64,000 bases of DNA from Apium graveolens (GCF_009905375.1 NC_133647.1:81913742-81977741), one strand, 5' to 3'. Positions 11,101 to 22,725 are shown, counted from the stretch's first letter. Numbers and translations are program-made. The notes: a model not told the origin generated them from the letters alone.

Positions 11101-11603
11101 TGGGATAGTTTAATAAAAAGCTCCCGTTTATCGATAATACAAGTTTTATTGATTTACCGAAATGAATATTGTATCGAAAATGTTGCGCCGGGACCCGCAC
11201 AGGACAAACTGTACGCCGGATCGAAAAAGTCGAAACATGGAATATGTTCGGAATATTACAATTAGGTTAGGAAGGAGTTCTCGGAAGAGTTTCTGGTTCC
11301 AAAAATGTAACAACGGATGACGTCGGTTGGTTCCCGTTTTTATAAAATAGATTTTAAATACCCGAAAAAAGATTTTATAAATTTCATATGATCCTTATAA
11401 ATTCATAAATCAACATAAAAATAATTAAGAAGATATGACAATTATCTATATTTTATTTTGGACATATAAAAGTTAAAATACTCAATTAATAATATTTTTA
11501 AATATCCAAACATATTTAACACTTAACAATTAATTCAGAGAACAGATACGTATATTAATTATTTATTAGCAAAATACTTATACGATATATCCCGGATATT
11601 ACA
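8145..11603 (-). repeat. Element 2 3' LTR (3459 bp)
   Basis: Begins TGTGGCGCCCTCC and ends ATATTACA on the plus strand, next to a purine tract on the element strand. A minus-strand TATA box at 10923-10931 predicts a U3 of about 0.7 kb and an unusually long R-U5 of about 2.7 kb. The stretch 9830-9990 is an AT-rich series of AATTAATTAA words. I see no gene in the LTR; two short open frames in it lack any domain. Confidence 0.85.
10923..10931 (-). promoter_or_regulatory. TATA box of Element 2 LTR
   Basis: The element strand reads TATAAATAG, about 670 bases inside the LTR start. Predicted transcription start is near 10895. Confidence 0.5.
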
Positions 11604-11620
11604 TATTTCCCCCTTAAAAG
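11604..11620 (-). other. Element 2 polypurine tract
   Basis: The element strand reads CTTTTAAGGGGGAAATA directly before the LTR start TGTAATATCC. Confidence 0.8.
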
Positions 11621-11640
11621 GATTCTGTCCTCAGAATCTC

Positions 11641-12823
11641 CTAAGAAAACAAATGAGGGTACTTTTCTCTCATATCACTTTCCAATTCCCATGTTGACTC
11701 TTCAACCTTTGGGTTTCTCCATAATACTATTACTAGCTTTACCACTTTATTTCTTAATACCTTTTCTCTTTCCTCTAAAATCTCAATCGGACTCTCTACA
11801 TATGAAAAATCTACCTGAAGCTCTATTGGCTCATATTCTATTACATGCCTGGAGTCTGGATCATACTTCTTAAGCATCGATAAGTGAAAAACATTGTGAA
11901 TGTGCTCCATGTGCGGAGGTAACGCCAATTCGTAAGCTACTTTGCCAACGCGCTTTAGAATCTCAAAAGGTCTGACATATCTTGGGCTCAGCTTTCCTTT
12001 CTTTGCAAACCTCGTTAGTCCCTTCCACGGTGATACTTTCAGTAATACCAAGTTTTCTTCTTCGAATTCCATGTCTTTCCTTGACTGGTCTGCATATTTC
12101 CTTTGACGGTCTTGTGCTGCTATCAATCTTTTCTGGATTACTTCAACAACTTCCTTTGTCTGCTGTACCAATTCAAGTCCAAGTATTTTACGTTCTCCTA
12201 CCTCATCCCAATATACTGGAGATCTACATTTGCGTCCATAAAAGGGCTTCATAGGGTGGCATCCCAATACTGGCGTGATAACTATTGTTATAAGCAAACT
12301 CTATGAGAGGTAAATGCTCGTCCCAACTTCCTTTGAAATCAATAGCACAAACACGTAACATGTCCTCGATTGTTTGAATCGTTCTTTCACTTTGGCCGTC
12401 CGTCTGAGGGTGATAAGCCGTACTCATATTCAATCTCGTTCCCAAACATTCTTGAAAACTTTTCCAAAATCTTGAATTAAATCTTGGGTCTCGATCAGAT
12501 ACGATAGACACAGGAACTCCATGACGAATTGCAATTTCCTTCAGGTACATATGGACCAATTTGTCGAGTGAAAATCTTTCATTTATAGGCGAAAAATGAG
12601 CTGACTTGGTAAGTCTATCCAGTATAACCCAAATGGCATCATGATTAGCCCTTGTCCTTGGTAATCCAACTATGAAATCCATGGCAATATGTTCCCACTT
12701 CCACTCTGGAATCTCTAATGGCTGTAGCAATCCACTTGGTCTCTGATGCTCTGCTTTAACTCTCTGACATGTATAACATCTGCTAACCCATTCCGCAATC
12801 TCCCTCTTCATATATGGCCACAA
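11641..12823 (-). pseudogene. Element 2 integrase core and chromodomain-like tail
   Basis: Integrase inserts the cDNA into the genome. Visible on the minus strand are the zinc-finger end [25 protein letters not shown] with the first catalytic Asp, [13 protein letters not shown] with the second, and [11 protein letters not shown] with the Glu. The C-terminus has the KGLTRF...GKLSPRYVRPFEI block and ends in a chromodomain-like segment (VLWRNPKVEESTWELE), as in chromoviruses, where it guides insertion to chromatin marks. A one-base expansion in a T run near 12250 shifts the frame after the sequence YEALL. All three DDE residues survive, but the protein is split. Confidence 0.85.
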
Positions 12824-13704
12824 AAATTCTCCTTTAAATCTCGGTACATTTTAGTACTCCCTGGATGGATTGAATACCTCGAATTATGTGCTTCCTGTAA
12901 AATTTCATTCTTCAGCTCCGTCACCGGTGGAATCCAAATTCTTGAAGAAAACCTAAGAATACCTTGATCATCCTTCTGCGTGCACAATTCCTCACCTACC
13001 AAACGATTTATATCTTGATCCATTACATCTTCCTGACACTTCTTTATTTTCTCTAGCAACTCCGGCTGAAAAGTCATACTGTACACTTTTGCCTCATTAG
13101 GCCTGCAAACTTTAATTTCCAATTCCAGTTTCTGAAATTCCTTATATATCTCTTCAGGTACTGATAACACATTTAACTTTTCCTTCCGACTTAACGCATC
13201 TGCTACAACGTTCACTTTACCGGGATGATTATTAATCGAACAGTCGTAATCCTTGATCAATTCTAACCATCTCCTTTGCCTCATATTAAGTTCCTTCTGT
13301 GTGAATATATACTTTAAGCTTTTGTGATCCGTGAAAATCTCGCACTTTTCTCCATACAGATAATGTCTCCAAATTTTCAAAGCAAAAACTATGGCTGCTA
13401 GCTCTAAATCATTAGTAGGATATTTCCGTTCATGTGGTTTCAATTACCTTGACGCATACGCAATCACCTTATCGTGTTGCATTAGAACACATCCTAGTCT
13501 TTTGTGAGAAGCATCGCTATAAATTACAAAATTCCCTTGATCGTCTGTAAATTAATCGTTGCTTCAATTTCTGAAAACTTTCTTCGCACTTGTCGTTCCA
13601 TATAAACTTTTCATTCTTCCGTGTAAGCTTTGTCAATGGTGTTGCAATCCTTGAAATTTTTTGAACAAATCGATGATAATATCCTGCTAATCCCAAGAAA
13701 CTTC
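12808..13704 (-). pseudogene. Element 2 RNase H and integrase zinc-finger region
   Basis: The frame at 12808-13443 starts in RNase H ([22 protein letters not shown], then [11 protein letters not shown]). It passes the connection [13 protein letters not shown] and ends in the integrase HHCC region ([18 protein letters not shown]). The preceding 13444-13704 holds the reverse transcriptase end and early RNase H with frame breaks. RNase H removes RNA from the RNA-DNA hybrid during reverse transcription. Confidence 0.8.
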
Positions 13705-14310
13705 TTACCTCGGTGGGTGTTCTCGGTCTTTCCCAGTTTGTAATTGCCTCGATCTTTGATGGTCCACTTTGATCCCTTCATTACTCACTATGTGTCCTAA
13801 GAACTGAACTTTCTGTAGCCAAAACTCACACTTCGAGAATTTAGCATATAACTTCTTTTTCCTTAAAATCTCCAAAGCTGTTCTCAAATGTTCTTTATGA
13901 TCCCCTTCCGCCTTTGAATAAATTAAAATATCGTCTTTAAACACAATAACGAACTTGTCCAGATACTCCTTGAAAATTCTATTCATCAGGTTCATAAATG
14001 CTACCGGGGCATTGGTCAATCCAAAAGACATTACTAAAAATTCATAATGTCCATACCTTGTTCTGAAAGTTGTCTTTGGTATATCTTCTGGCTTAATCTT
14101 CAGTTGATGATATCCCGATCTTAAATCAATCTTGGAGAAATACTTGGCTCCCTTCAGTTGATCAAACAAATCATCAATTCTGGGTAACAGATACTTGTTC
14201 TTAATTGTAAGCTTATTGAGCTCCCTATAGTCGATATACAGTCTCATGCTTCCATCTTTCTTTTTGACAAATAATACCGGGGCTCCCCACGGGGATATAT
14301 TGGGTCTAAT
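13705..14310 (-). pseudogene. Element 2 reverse transcriptase
   Basis: Copies genomic RNA to cDNA. The open part carries [20 protein letters not shown], then [27 protein letters not shown] and the catalytic box FKDDILIYS. In this family the box is usually Y/F-I/V-D-D; the Asp pair is kept and only the residue before it is unusual (Lys). A TGA separates it from the upstream linker in the same frame, and a frame break follows after the SNEGIKVD segment. Confidence 0.85.
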
Positions 14311-14313
14311 TAC

Positions 14314-14826
14314 TCATTTCTCTAATAATTCTTGCAATTGCTTCGCTAGCTCTTTCATTTCAACGGGCGCCATTCTGTACAGGGCCTTGGATACTGGTTC
14401 TGTTCCAGGTGCTAAATCGATTGCAAACTCAATTTCTCTATCTGGAGGAAGTCCTGGTAACTCGTCGGGAAACACGTCTGGAAATTTATTCACTACTGGA
14501 ATATCTTCAAGTTTCCCTGGCTCCTGATTTCTGTCAATCACATATGCCACGAAATGTTCGCATCCTTGCTGTAGTAACTTCTTGGCTTGAATCATTGTTA
14601 AGAACTTCTTTACTTGTTTCTGACCCTTGAACGTTACTATTCTTTCGTCTGGCGTTTTCACCATTACCTTCTTATTTCGACAATCTATCTGGGCATCGTG
14701 CTTAGATACCCAATCCATTCCTAAGATAAAGTCAAATTCTCCTAACTTAAATGGTATCAAATCTACACAAACCTTACTACCAAAAATCTCAATCTCACAA
14801 TTCCCACAAACTTGATTAACAGATAT
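14314..14826 (-). pseudogene. Element 2 protease C-terminal part and linker to reverse transcriptase
   Basis: Contains FDFILGMDWVSKHDAQIDC, the conserved downstream half of gypsy retropepsin, then VTFKGQK and FPDVFPDELPGLPPDREIEF, the standard entry to reverse transcriptase. The frame is continuous with the Gag-protease frame except for one TGA at about 14824, a likely CGA-to-TGA decay. Confidence 0.8.
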
Positions 14827-15288
14827 TCATTCTTGATTTGCCAATTCCACAGTCATTATTTCATTTAAATACTCAATTGGACAATTTAACTTACTAACAA
14901 AATCTTGTGGAACAAATGATCGAGTTGCTCCCGAATCTATTAACACTTTGGCACCTAAAGAATTCACATTAAGCGTACCTGCCACAACATCTGTATCCTG
15001 GATAGCATCCTTCACAGACATGTCAAAAACTCTAGCCCTTGGAGTCTCATTTACTGCTGGGGTAGATCCCATAATCCTCAATGCATTACTGACTGGGGCT
15101 GGTGTCTTGCAATCCCTGGCTATATGTCTAGGCTTTCCACATTTAAAGCACGCAAATCCAATGGCTGGAACCTTCACTGCTGGATTCTGGATAGGCTGAT
15201 CCTTATTTGCTGGCTCTCTTGTTGGCTGATTTCGGCACTCCCTTGAATAGTGCCCTTTCTGATTGCACTTGAAACAAACTACATTCAA
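14827..15288 (-). CDS. Element 2 Gag nucleocapsid zinc knuckles and protease active site
   Basis: Two CX2CX4HX4C knuckles, CFKCNQKGHYSREC (residues 5-18) and CFKCGKPRHIARDC (47-60), bind element RNA. The retropepsin active-site motif VLIDSGATRSFV follows, with Asp at residue 118. This is one open block of a broken Gag-Pol frame and not an independent gene. Confidence 0.85.
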   Translation of the reverse strand: MNVVCFKCNQKGHYSRECRNQPTREPANKDQPIQNPAVKVPAIGFACFKCGKPRHIARDCKTPAPVSNALRIMGSTPAVNETPRARVFDMSVKDAIQDTDVVAGTLNVNSLGAKVLIDSGATRSFVPQDFVSKLNCPIEYLNEIMTVELANQE

Positions 15289-15930
15289 CTTATTACAAAC
15301 TCCCTCATGCTTCTTCCCACATACTTGACAATCTGGAAAAGTAATCTCAACTGATTTGGCTGGTTCGTATTAACTGGACGGTTGCCCTGGCTTCCGTCAC
15401 TTGCATTTTGTCTCCTGAAATTAAAATTCCTCCCTGGCTGAAACTTGCCCTTCTTAAAATTTGGAAACTTCCCTGGTTGTCACTGACCTTCATTCCCTTC
15501 AAATTTCCTTTTCTTGCTTTCTTTCTCCTTTTGTGACATCTCACTCCTTGTCTCTGCGATCATAGCCTTCTATACAACTCCTGCGTAAGTATCTAATTCA
15601 AAAATGGCTACCTTCCCTCTGATCCATGGTTTCAAACCTTGCTGGAATCTTTTAGCCTTCTTCCTGTCAGTATCCACATACGACGGCACATATCTTGACA
15701 ATTCCTCAAACTTTCTCTCATAATCTATCACCGACATGTTTCCTTGCTTTAGTTCTAAAAACTTCAACTCCATCTGATCCTGGACAAACTGAGGGAAATA
15801 CTTTTCTAAAAACAATTCCTTAAACCTTTCCCAAGTAATAACATATGTACCTTCTAATGTCTTCACCATTTCCCACCAATAGGTGGCCTCATTCTTCAAA
15901 TAGTAACTAGCAAACTCAACCTTTCGTTCG
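15289..15930 (-). pseudogene. Element 2 Gag capsid region, 5' truncated
   Basis: Retrotransposon Gag: KVEFASYYLKNEATYWWEMV, then LFLEKYFPQFVQDQMELKFLELKQGNMSV, the canonical Ty3 capsid pattern. Upstream of YERKVEF the homology stops at about 15930 and LTR sequence of Element 3 begins, so the N-terminal capsid is missing. A frameshift lies between 15544 and 15570. Confidence 0.85.
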
Positions 15931-17159
15931 TACAACAGCCCCAACAAATCAATATTTCCAATTCATACTTATTTCTCAATTATGAACTAAGAGTTTACTT
16001 AAGTTCATTAACTAATAATCAAGATTTCCAACTCCAAAAATATCACAAAATCAACCAATCTCTAAACACACAATAATCATGCCTCTCACCAACTAAACTA
16101 CTCATAACAAGCTCTAAACATGATTACATACCCATTACACTAACCCATCATCTAAACATTAGGAAATCTAAACAACAAAACTTAAAACTAAGACCATGAA
16201 GAGTTATACCTTTCTTGAAGCTTTTAATCCATGAAAGGTCCTTGGAATGCCCATGGAAACCTTAATCTAACCTCCTACAAGCTTGTTCTTTCAAAGAAAT
16301 CAAGAACACAAAAATTAATTTCAAGAAAGTACTATTCACCATCTTCTTGAATGATTTATAGGAAATGCTAGGAAAGGATTTTGAAGCTAAGATTTCTAGG
16401 AAGTATGTAACTTAACTAGGAGAAGCTAGGATAATTACCTTGTAAAATAGCAAGTGGAGGAGCTTGGACTTCCCAATTCTTAAGAAAGAAGCCGAGAGCT
16501 TCATGAAGAAATGGAGGGTTTGGTGTTTTGTGATTTCTTTTGCTTGGTTGCTAGGTTTTTTGTTTTGTTTTAGGTCAATTACCCATTTACCCTTGATTTT
16601 GTGGGGTTAATATTCCACCACATTTCCTTCCCTCTTATGTCATGCTTGCATCACTTTGTGATGTCATCACCCCTCCTTTGTCCTCTTTCTATTGGTTGGA
16701 TGACACCATCATCTCTAATCCCTTTGATTAACTTCCTAATTGTTTGCCTAATGACCGCTGATCTGTTATACGGTTCGCTTAACTTTCGTTTTCATTTATC
16801 GTTTGAGGGATCATACCCGGGATCTTATTACTTAGGTTCCCTTAACCTTTCTCAATATATTGTATTCCTTTTATGATCCTCTCTTATAATCCTTTAATTT
16901 AAATCCTTTTTATCCTGTTACCTTATACTCAATTCTTTCCATATCTAGTGGATTTCCGGGAAAATCAAAGTGTTCGGAAATTGGATTCTGACGATCTTTA
17001 CATACACTTATATACCACATAGAGTACTAATAATATCCCAGAAGATCAATAACAGAACCCCTACATAGTGTGGCATGAAAAGTTTTCTCATTCAGCATAA
17101 TCTGCAAAATCACTATTCATAAGGGTTTCAAAAATTTTCCAAAAATTGGGGTTATTACA
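15931..17159 (-). repeat. Element 3 3' LTR, truncated (1229 bp)
   Basis: Co-linear with 25693-26921. It starts abruptly inside the Gag frame of Element 2 and ends GGGTTATTACA at the purine tract. A 91-codon open frame is present in both LTR copies but has no domain. Confidence 0.9.
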
Positions 17160-17176
17160 GTCTCCCCTCCTTAAAA
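17160..17176 (-). other. Element 3 polypurine tract
   Basis: The element strand reads TTTTAAGGAGGGGAGAC next to the LTR start TGTAATAACCCC. Confidence 0.8.
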
Positions 17177-17940
17177 GGATTCCGTCCCGGAATCAGATAG
17201 AAAATAAATAGGGATACTTTCTTAACATTGTACTTTCTAACTCTCGAGTAAATTTTCCCACATTGTGGTTCTTCCATCAAACTCTGACTAGTTTGATAAC
17301 CCTTCCCCTAAGCACTTGTTCCTTTTCACTCTATAACCCTTCCTGGTTGCTCCATATAGGTTACGTCGGGTTGCATGTCTATGCGCTCATATGCCCCTAT
17401 TTGTCTGGCATCCGAATTACACTTCCTTAACATTGATACGTGAAACACGCTATGACTTGCTACATGTTCGGGGGTAAGGCTAGCTCATATGCTAACCTCC
17501 CAATACTTCTTAATATATCCAAGGGTCCGACACATTGTGGACTTAGCTTTCCTTTCTTTCCGAATCTCATCAATCCTTTCCGAGGGAATACCTATAACAG
17601 CACTAGGTCCCCTACTTCCTATTCCTTGTCCTTTCGTGTCAAATCAACATATGTATCATGTCCATCTTGGGCTACTACCATCCATCCTCTGATTTGATTT
17701 ATCATATCCTTGGTCCTTTGGACTACTGCGGGTCCGAGCATCTTGCGCTCTACAACTTCATCCTAACATAAGAGAGATCGACATTGTCTTCCCTCAAGGA
17801 TCTCATAAGGCGATATCTCAATACTGACATATGATCTATTGTCGTAAGAAAACTCAATCCGCGTTAAGTGATCATTCCAAATTCTTTCAAGTCTATTGCA
17901 CAGATTCTCATCGTAGCTTCTAGAATTATAGCTTTTGCTT
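17177..17940 (-). pseudogene. Element 3 integrase C-terminal remnant
   Basis: Decayed minus-strand copy of the chromovirus integrase end. Near 17930-17820 an MRICAIDL stretch and a SYNNSY-like stretch match the region after the catalytic Glu. Near 17580-17420 the KGLMRFGKKGKLSPQ and VFHVSML blocks are recognisable across several frame breaks. Non-functional. Confidence 0.65.
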
Positions 17941-19400
17941 CTTAATACCCACTCTTTTCCAGTTCGTAATCGCTATCACCTTCCGTTCCTAATATTATAC
18001 TGGTTATACTTTTGCTCGTTAGCGTTTTATAACCTTTTAATAACCTCGTCAACCTTAGTATCACGAATGTGTTTCCATTCTGAATACCACCATAACTTTA
18101 CTACTCCTTTCTCAGCTGTTTCCATTTTCCAAGGTTTGATCAATCATATAGAAGTAAATGAATTTGTTGAGAGATCACTATGATCATGAACACTTGTTAT
18201 ATCGCATAGTTAGTACAGAAGGTGGCCAGCCTTTAGTACTTGACAAACAATTAAACAATAGATGGTATCCTACTAGGCTTCTATCACACAGATAGATAGT
18301 CATTCGGCAATATCTCCCCTTCTGGAAGGGTTGTTCTTCTCAGCTTACATGAAATGAAAAGAAGAGAAAAGAACGAACTGAAGAGAATTGTATATTCGTA
18401 AAAAAAAATTTATTGCCATAAAATATCTGGCTTGTAATCTACCTCTGAACTATAGAGGTTTGTCATAGGAGAACAAAACATATATGTATTTATATCAACA
18501 TCAAGTATTATAGCATCGTATCTCACATGCCTAAATATTTTTGCTATTCGGTCCATCATTCTATAGACCCATGCTCTTGCTTGAGCTTATACACAATCAC
18601 CTTTGAAACTCGCTCGATATCGAAAATCGAATCTGGGATCTCATTCTAGACATCATTGTTACTAGAATTCTATGCTTGCACTGTAACCTTCCTCGTATAA
18701 TAATACGACTCTCTATTGATAAGAAAGAATAAATATTCAATAGGTAGATACTCTACTTAATTAGTCTATCAATGATAACTTATACACTACCACGACCCGT
18801 TTAGTGGTACTCAATCTCAACATCCATTCCAATACAACTCTCACGGTTGTAATCAGCTCGTTACTCGCAGAATCATTGCTGCCTTACTATGGTCCACCAC
18901 TGACCTACTGTCATCATTCACTTTCCATGAAATCTTAATATCTAACCATACGGAGTCCATATATATCGTATCTAATTCTTCTGAGGAGTTAACATAATCA
19001 CCGTTCTTGATTCATGAAGAACACTCCTGAACTTGACGTACATATGACATGAAGCAGATAAAATTGCAGAAGAGTTTCAATCAAAGCAACGATAGCAGGT
19101 TAATACCATTCTTAATCGTATGCCTTCAATAGAAGACTTAACTCCAAGGTTCGTTTAGTCCTTTTTGAAATATGGCCCTGGATTATTCTCAAGATAGTAC
19201 CTTCTAAGATAGATAGCCCGCTCATGGCGATTACACGAATTAAACCTTTACCAACTACTATTACGGTTGGGTATTGCACAGTCATCAGAAGGAATGTCAA
19301 TCTTCCAAACCATAATACAACCTTCATAGCTTTAACCATCATCACTGTATTCCTTTGGCACAAGCGCCTATAATTATCCTCTTACCTTTAAAGTGTCGGC
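17941..19400 (-). other. Unrecognised stretch inside Element 3
   Basis: About 1.5 kb with no domain I can identify on either strand. It should hold the integrase core if Element 3 were intact, but I cannot read the DDE motifs. The 83-codon minus frame at 19112-19363 has no recognisable family. Confidence 0.35.
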
Positions 19401-21400
19401 CACCTCTTTGGCCTTTCCTGATAGTAAAATTTTCCTTACAGTCAATGTCATTTTAACCACCTCCAAATAAATTTTCTACCTCATTTCAATCACAGCTTAT
19501 GTGAAGATATTTTCCTTAAAATCTGATGAGTAAAAAAAACACCATTTTTCCATAAGTTATTGCCTCAGTCTTTAGAGGTTAATCACTGTCATGACTGACT
19601 CTCAATCATAATTAGAACATCTTTTATCTTAGGTCCTAATTGCCTTGAACAATTTCGACCTTTACTGGTTCGATCCATACTTTCTCGTGGTTTAACATGT
19701 GCCTCACTTGGCATCAATATAATTATATCATATTTCCTTTATCAACATTTCTATTCTTGAGAATTTTGAATATTACCTTTCTCCTTGTAAAACCTCTAGG
19801 GTTATCCTTGAATCGTTCCTCCTGTATTCCTTAGATACAGGGATATCAAAATACCATTTACTAATACCAGAATCATTGTCTATATACTTCTGAAAAATTT
19901 CTCCACTGATCCTTAAAGGTTATTATTACCTTAATCCTTTCCAAATCATACTGTCAAAACTCATACTGTCCCTATTAAGGGTGAAATGCCAACCTTTATG
20001 CATTCCCCTAAGATTCATTTTAAGTTACCGATGTTCTATCCTTAATTCCACCTTTAAAAGGTACCTGCATCCTTCCATGGATAAATCAAGTCATATATCC
20101 CTGATAAGGGTGTCTTATTCAATCATTCCCACCTCGATAGTATATGCCTAATTTCACAATAACATTTGTATTCAAAATGAGGTCAATCAATATAGCCTCC
20201 AAAAGATAACAACGGTTATCCGCTTGTCTTGCCTAATTTGGTAACGATAACAAGGATGTTCTGAAAGATATTGGTCGTGTTCAACGTGAACTTCTTCTTA
20301 ATAATTCCTTATTTACTTTTGTTGTTTATCTCAACAGTCATCTCAATGTTGGGATATCTCTCATACCTGTCATCTCCCTTTCTGGGTATCGAGCCACCGG
20401 TCTTACATTTCACATTCTTGAAGGTCACTTCCTTCATCCAATTTTCCTACCTTCTTACTTTCTTGTCTCCTTAGTCTATTCGCGTCTTATTATTTATCCT
20501 TCAAACTATCTCAAGGTTTCCTTGAATCCTCCCAACTTACTAGGGATAAAATATATGTATCTCTTATGCCTTCACCCAGCAATTTTAACTCATGGTGAAT
20601 CACCCTCATCCTGATGATTACATACTTTTCTATTTCTATTGCTACGAGTCTTTAGGGTTTCCTCATACCCAACTCCCTTATCAAACCTCAAACTCTAATG
20701 CCTTTATTTTCCTTTCCACTTCAGTTTCTTTTTATTTTCCTTTCTCTTATCCTTATTTCATGAACTAATTCAACATAAGTATTGATTTCAAACATCCCGT
20801 CATTCTGGATTCGTGTCCTCAGAACGAATCTTGACAACTTTTACAACTTAGATTCATAATTCATCATACTTATCCGCTTTTATTCTAGTTCCAAAGCTTT
20901 TACACTATCTCCTTATCTTTGGGAATTACTTTCCTGAAAACAATTGACTGAACTTAAATCAGTTTATTATAATCTCTTGCTTCGTGCCCTCCTTGGCCTT
21001 TCACCGTGGGTGGTCTCTCTCTTAGGAGGGTAAGTGACAAAAACAGTCTTTTGTGATTCGTCAATCATTCAGAATCTCAAATGATTCCTCTATTTCCTTT
21101 AGCCAGGCTCTTGCCTCGACTAGGTCAACCTGTTCCTTGGAACTCTGAGAGCTTAGAGACTTAAAGGTCCTGAAAGAATTTCCTACCGCATTGTTTCCTC
21201 AAGGTGGTGGTTGGGGATAATAGTCTAAGTTATGTCTAGACAGGTCCATAAATTGCCGTATAGGAGTACCGTCTCGGGTCTCCTTTCCTTACTCGACTTT
21301 CTGTTTCCTTAGTATGAAATGTTTCAACCTTCTCCCATAATCGGGGTTATCTTCTACATTAAAAACCTTGTTTTCCACTATATTATGTTATGGGTTCTTT
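19401..21400 (-). pseudogene. Gag-like remnant in an unexpected position within Element 3
   Basis: On the minus strand near 21130-21000 the text VEARAWLKEIEESFEIL is followed, after a shift, by DESQKTVFVTYPPKRE. That is the Ty3/gypsy capsid pattern just before the YWWE box. It lies downstream, in element direction, of the RNase H and integrase zinc-finger remnant at 21450-22290. A normal element has gag first, so the order is scrambled or a second fragment is nested here. The rest of the block is too decayed to assign. Confidence 0.55.
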
Positions 21401-21429
21401 CTTTCTTGATGGCATCCTCCCTGACTATC

Positions 21430-22295
21430 ACATTCTGGGTTTGCTTTAAATCTTATTCCTCAAACTAGCTTTCATCTAAGATTTCATCTTTAAGCTCTTG
21501 AACGTTTGGAACTCAAATTCTGTAGGAATACCTCATTATTCCCTTATCATTTTTCTCGATATTAATCTTTTATCTAATTGGTGGCTCTCTGCCTTCATTC
21601 ATCACTTTTTCTGGCACAATATGTTCTTTTCCAAAAATTCGGTCTGTATTGCAATCTCAAACAGCTTTTCGGTACCGTCTCTGGTTACCTTCACTTCTAT
21701 TTCCATTTTCTCGAAATCTCTTATAAACTCTCCCAAAGACATTATTATCTTGAGTCTCTCCTTTTTACTAAGGGCATCAGCCACCACATTGGCTTTCCCT
21801 GAATGATAAAGAATCTCCCAATCATAATTCTTGATTAGCTCTAACCACCTCATTTGGTGCATGTTGAGCTCTTTCTGCGTGAAAATGTACTAGAGCTCCT
21901 ATGGTTTATGTAAATCTTGCACTTCTCTCCGTACAAGTAGTGCCTCCAATCTTTAAGGTAAAACTATTGCCACGAGCCTAAGCTCATGGGCGGGGATATC
22001 GAATCTTATATTCCCTTAATTGTCTTGACACGGACGCGATTATCTTGTTGTGTTGTATAAGAAGCACCCAAATTCCTTATGCGAAGCGTCACTACAAATC
22101 ATAAAATCTCCTTTTTCCATCTGGCAACGCTAACATAGGGGTCATCACCAACCTTTGCTTCAGTTCTTAACAGCTGTTCTCACATTTCTCTGTATATTCG
22201 AACTTCTCAGTCTTATGAGTAAGCCGCGTTAAAGGGGCTACTATCTTTAAAAACTTGAACGAACCTCCGGTAGTGACCGGCCAATCCTACCTCTG
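21430..22295 (-). pseudogene. Element 3 reverse transcriptase end, RNase H and integrase start
   Basis: From the upstream side, GLAGHYRRF at about 22290-22265 is the reverse transcriptase thumb/connection motif. The RNase H tail MRWLELIKNYDWEILYHSGK with VVADALSKKERL lies in an open frame at 21602-21862. The integrase start WVPNVQELKDEILDES is near 21510-21455. Stops and shifts are frequent. The reverse transcriptase palm is absent. Confidence 0.7.
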
Positions 22296-22709
22296 GGAGT
22301 TGCCCTAACCATGGTCATCAATTCCTCAGTGGTCCTTTATTCATTCTTGTCAGGATCCTTCACGGGATCCTCCTCAACAACAATCCCTTCTAGGACAACA
22401 TCCTCAACCGTTACATCCTCAATATCAACATCATCCGGTCCTGCGTTAGGACGCTCTATCGGATCCACAATCCGATCTCCAATTAGTAATAAAACATCAT
22501 CGCGTTGTTAGTCCTCAACCTCAGGGTTCGGTGTCCCGCTACCATATACGATAACGAACTACGCTTCTATCACGATATTTATAAGGGTTCCCATAAGGGT
22601 TTTAACTGTCAGTACTACGTTAGGTAGCCCGACTATGAACTTGGCAAGAGTTCTTATTATCTTAGTTATTATCTTAACGTCACATCATCTCTGAGGTTTA
22701 TAACGCTTA
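22296..22709 (-). other. Element 3 leader and acidic 5' reading frame
   Basis: Between primer site and pol remnant. The minus strand has a short open, acidic repeat-like frame (DDVDIEDVTVEDVV near 22430-22360) ending at a TAA. It runs directly into reverse transcriptase sequence, so most of gag, protease and the palm are deleted here. Confidence 0.5.
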
Positions 22710-22721
22710 GCTCTGATACCA
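22710..22721 (-). other. Element 3 primer binding site
   Basis: GCTCTGATACCA, the complement of the initiator methionine tRNA site, four bases from the LTR. Confidence 0.88.
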
Positions 22722-22725
22722 CTTC

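Larger units (their letters stand above)
8145..15930 (-). mobile_element. Element 2: Ty3/gypsy chromovirus, 5' end deleted
   Basis: A 3' LTR (8145-11603), polypurine tract and minus-strand gag, protease, reverse transcriptase, RNase H and integrase with a chromodomain-like tail. The order and the TGTGGCGCCC LTR terminus fit the Tekay/Del clade. Homology to Gag stops at about 15930, where sequence of another element's LTR begins. The 5' part of gag, leader, primer site and 5' LTR are absent. Coding frames carry scattered nonsense changes and small indels. Confidence 0.88.

Noticed and set aside
10182..11265. Two open frames (10182-10439 and 10975-11265, plus strand) that might be small genes
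   Set aside because: Both lie inside the Element 2 LTR, antisense to the element, with no domain, no promoter signals and average composition.
16601..16876. 91-codon ORF present twice (16601-16876 and 26363-26638)
   Set aside because: Duplicate LTR positions of Element 3. Amino-acid changes between the copies are as frequent as expected for neutral drift, and no domain is visible.
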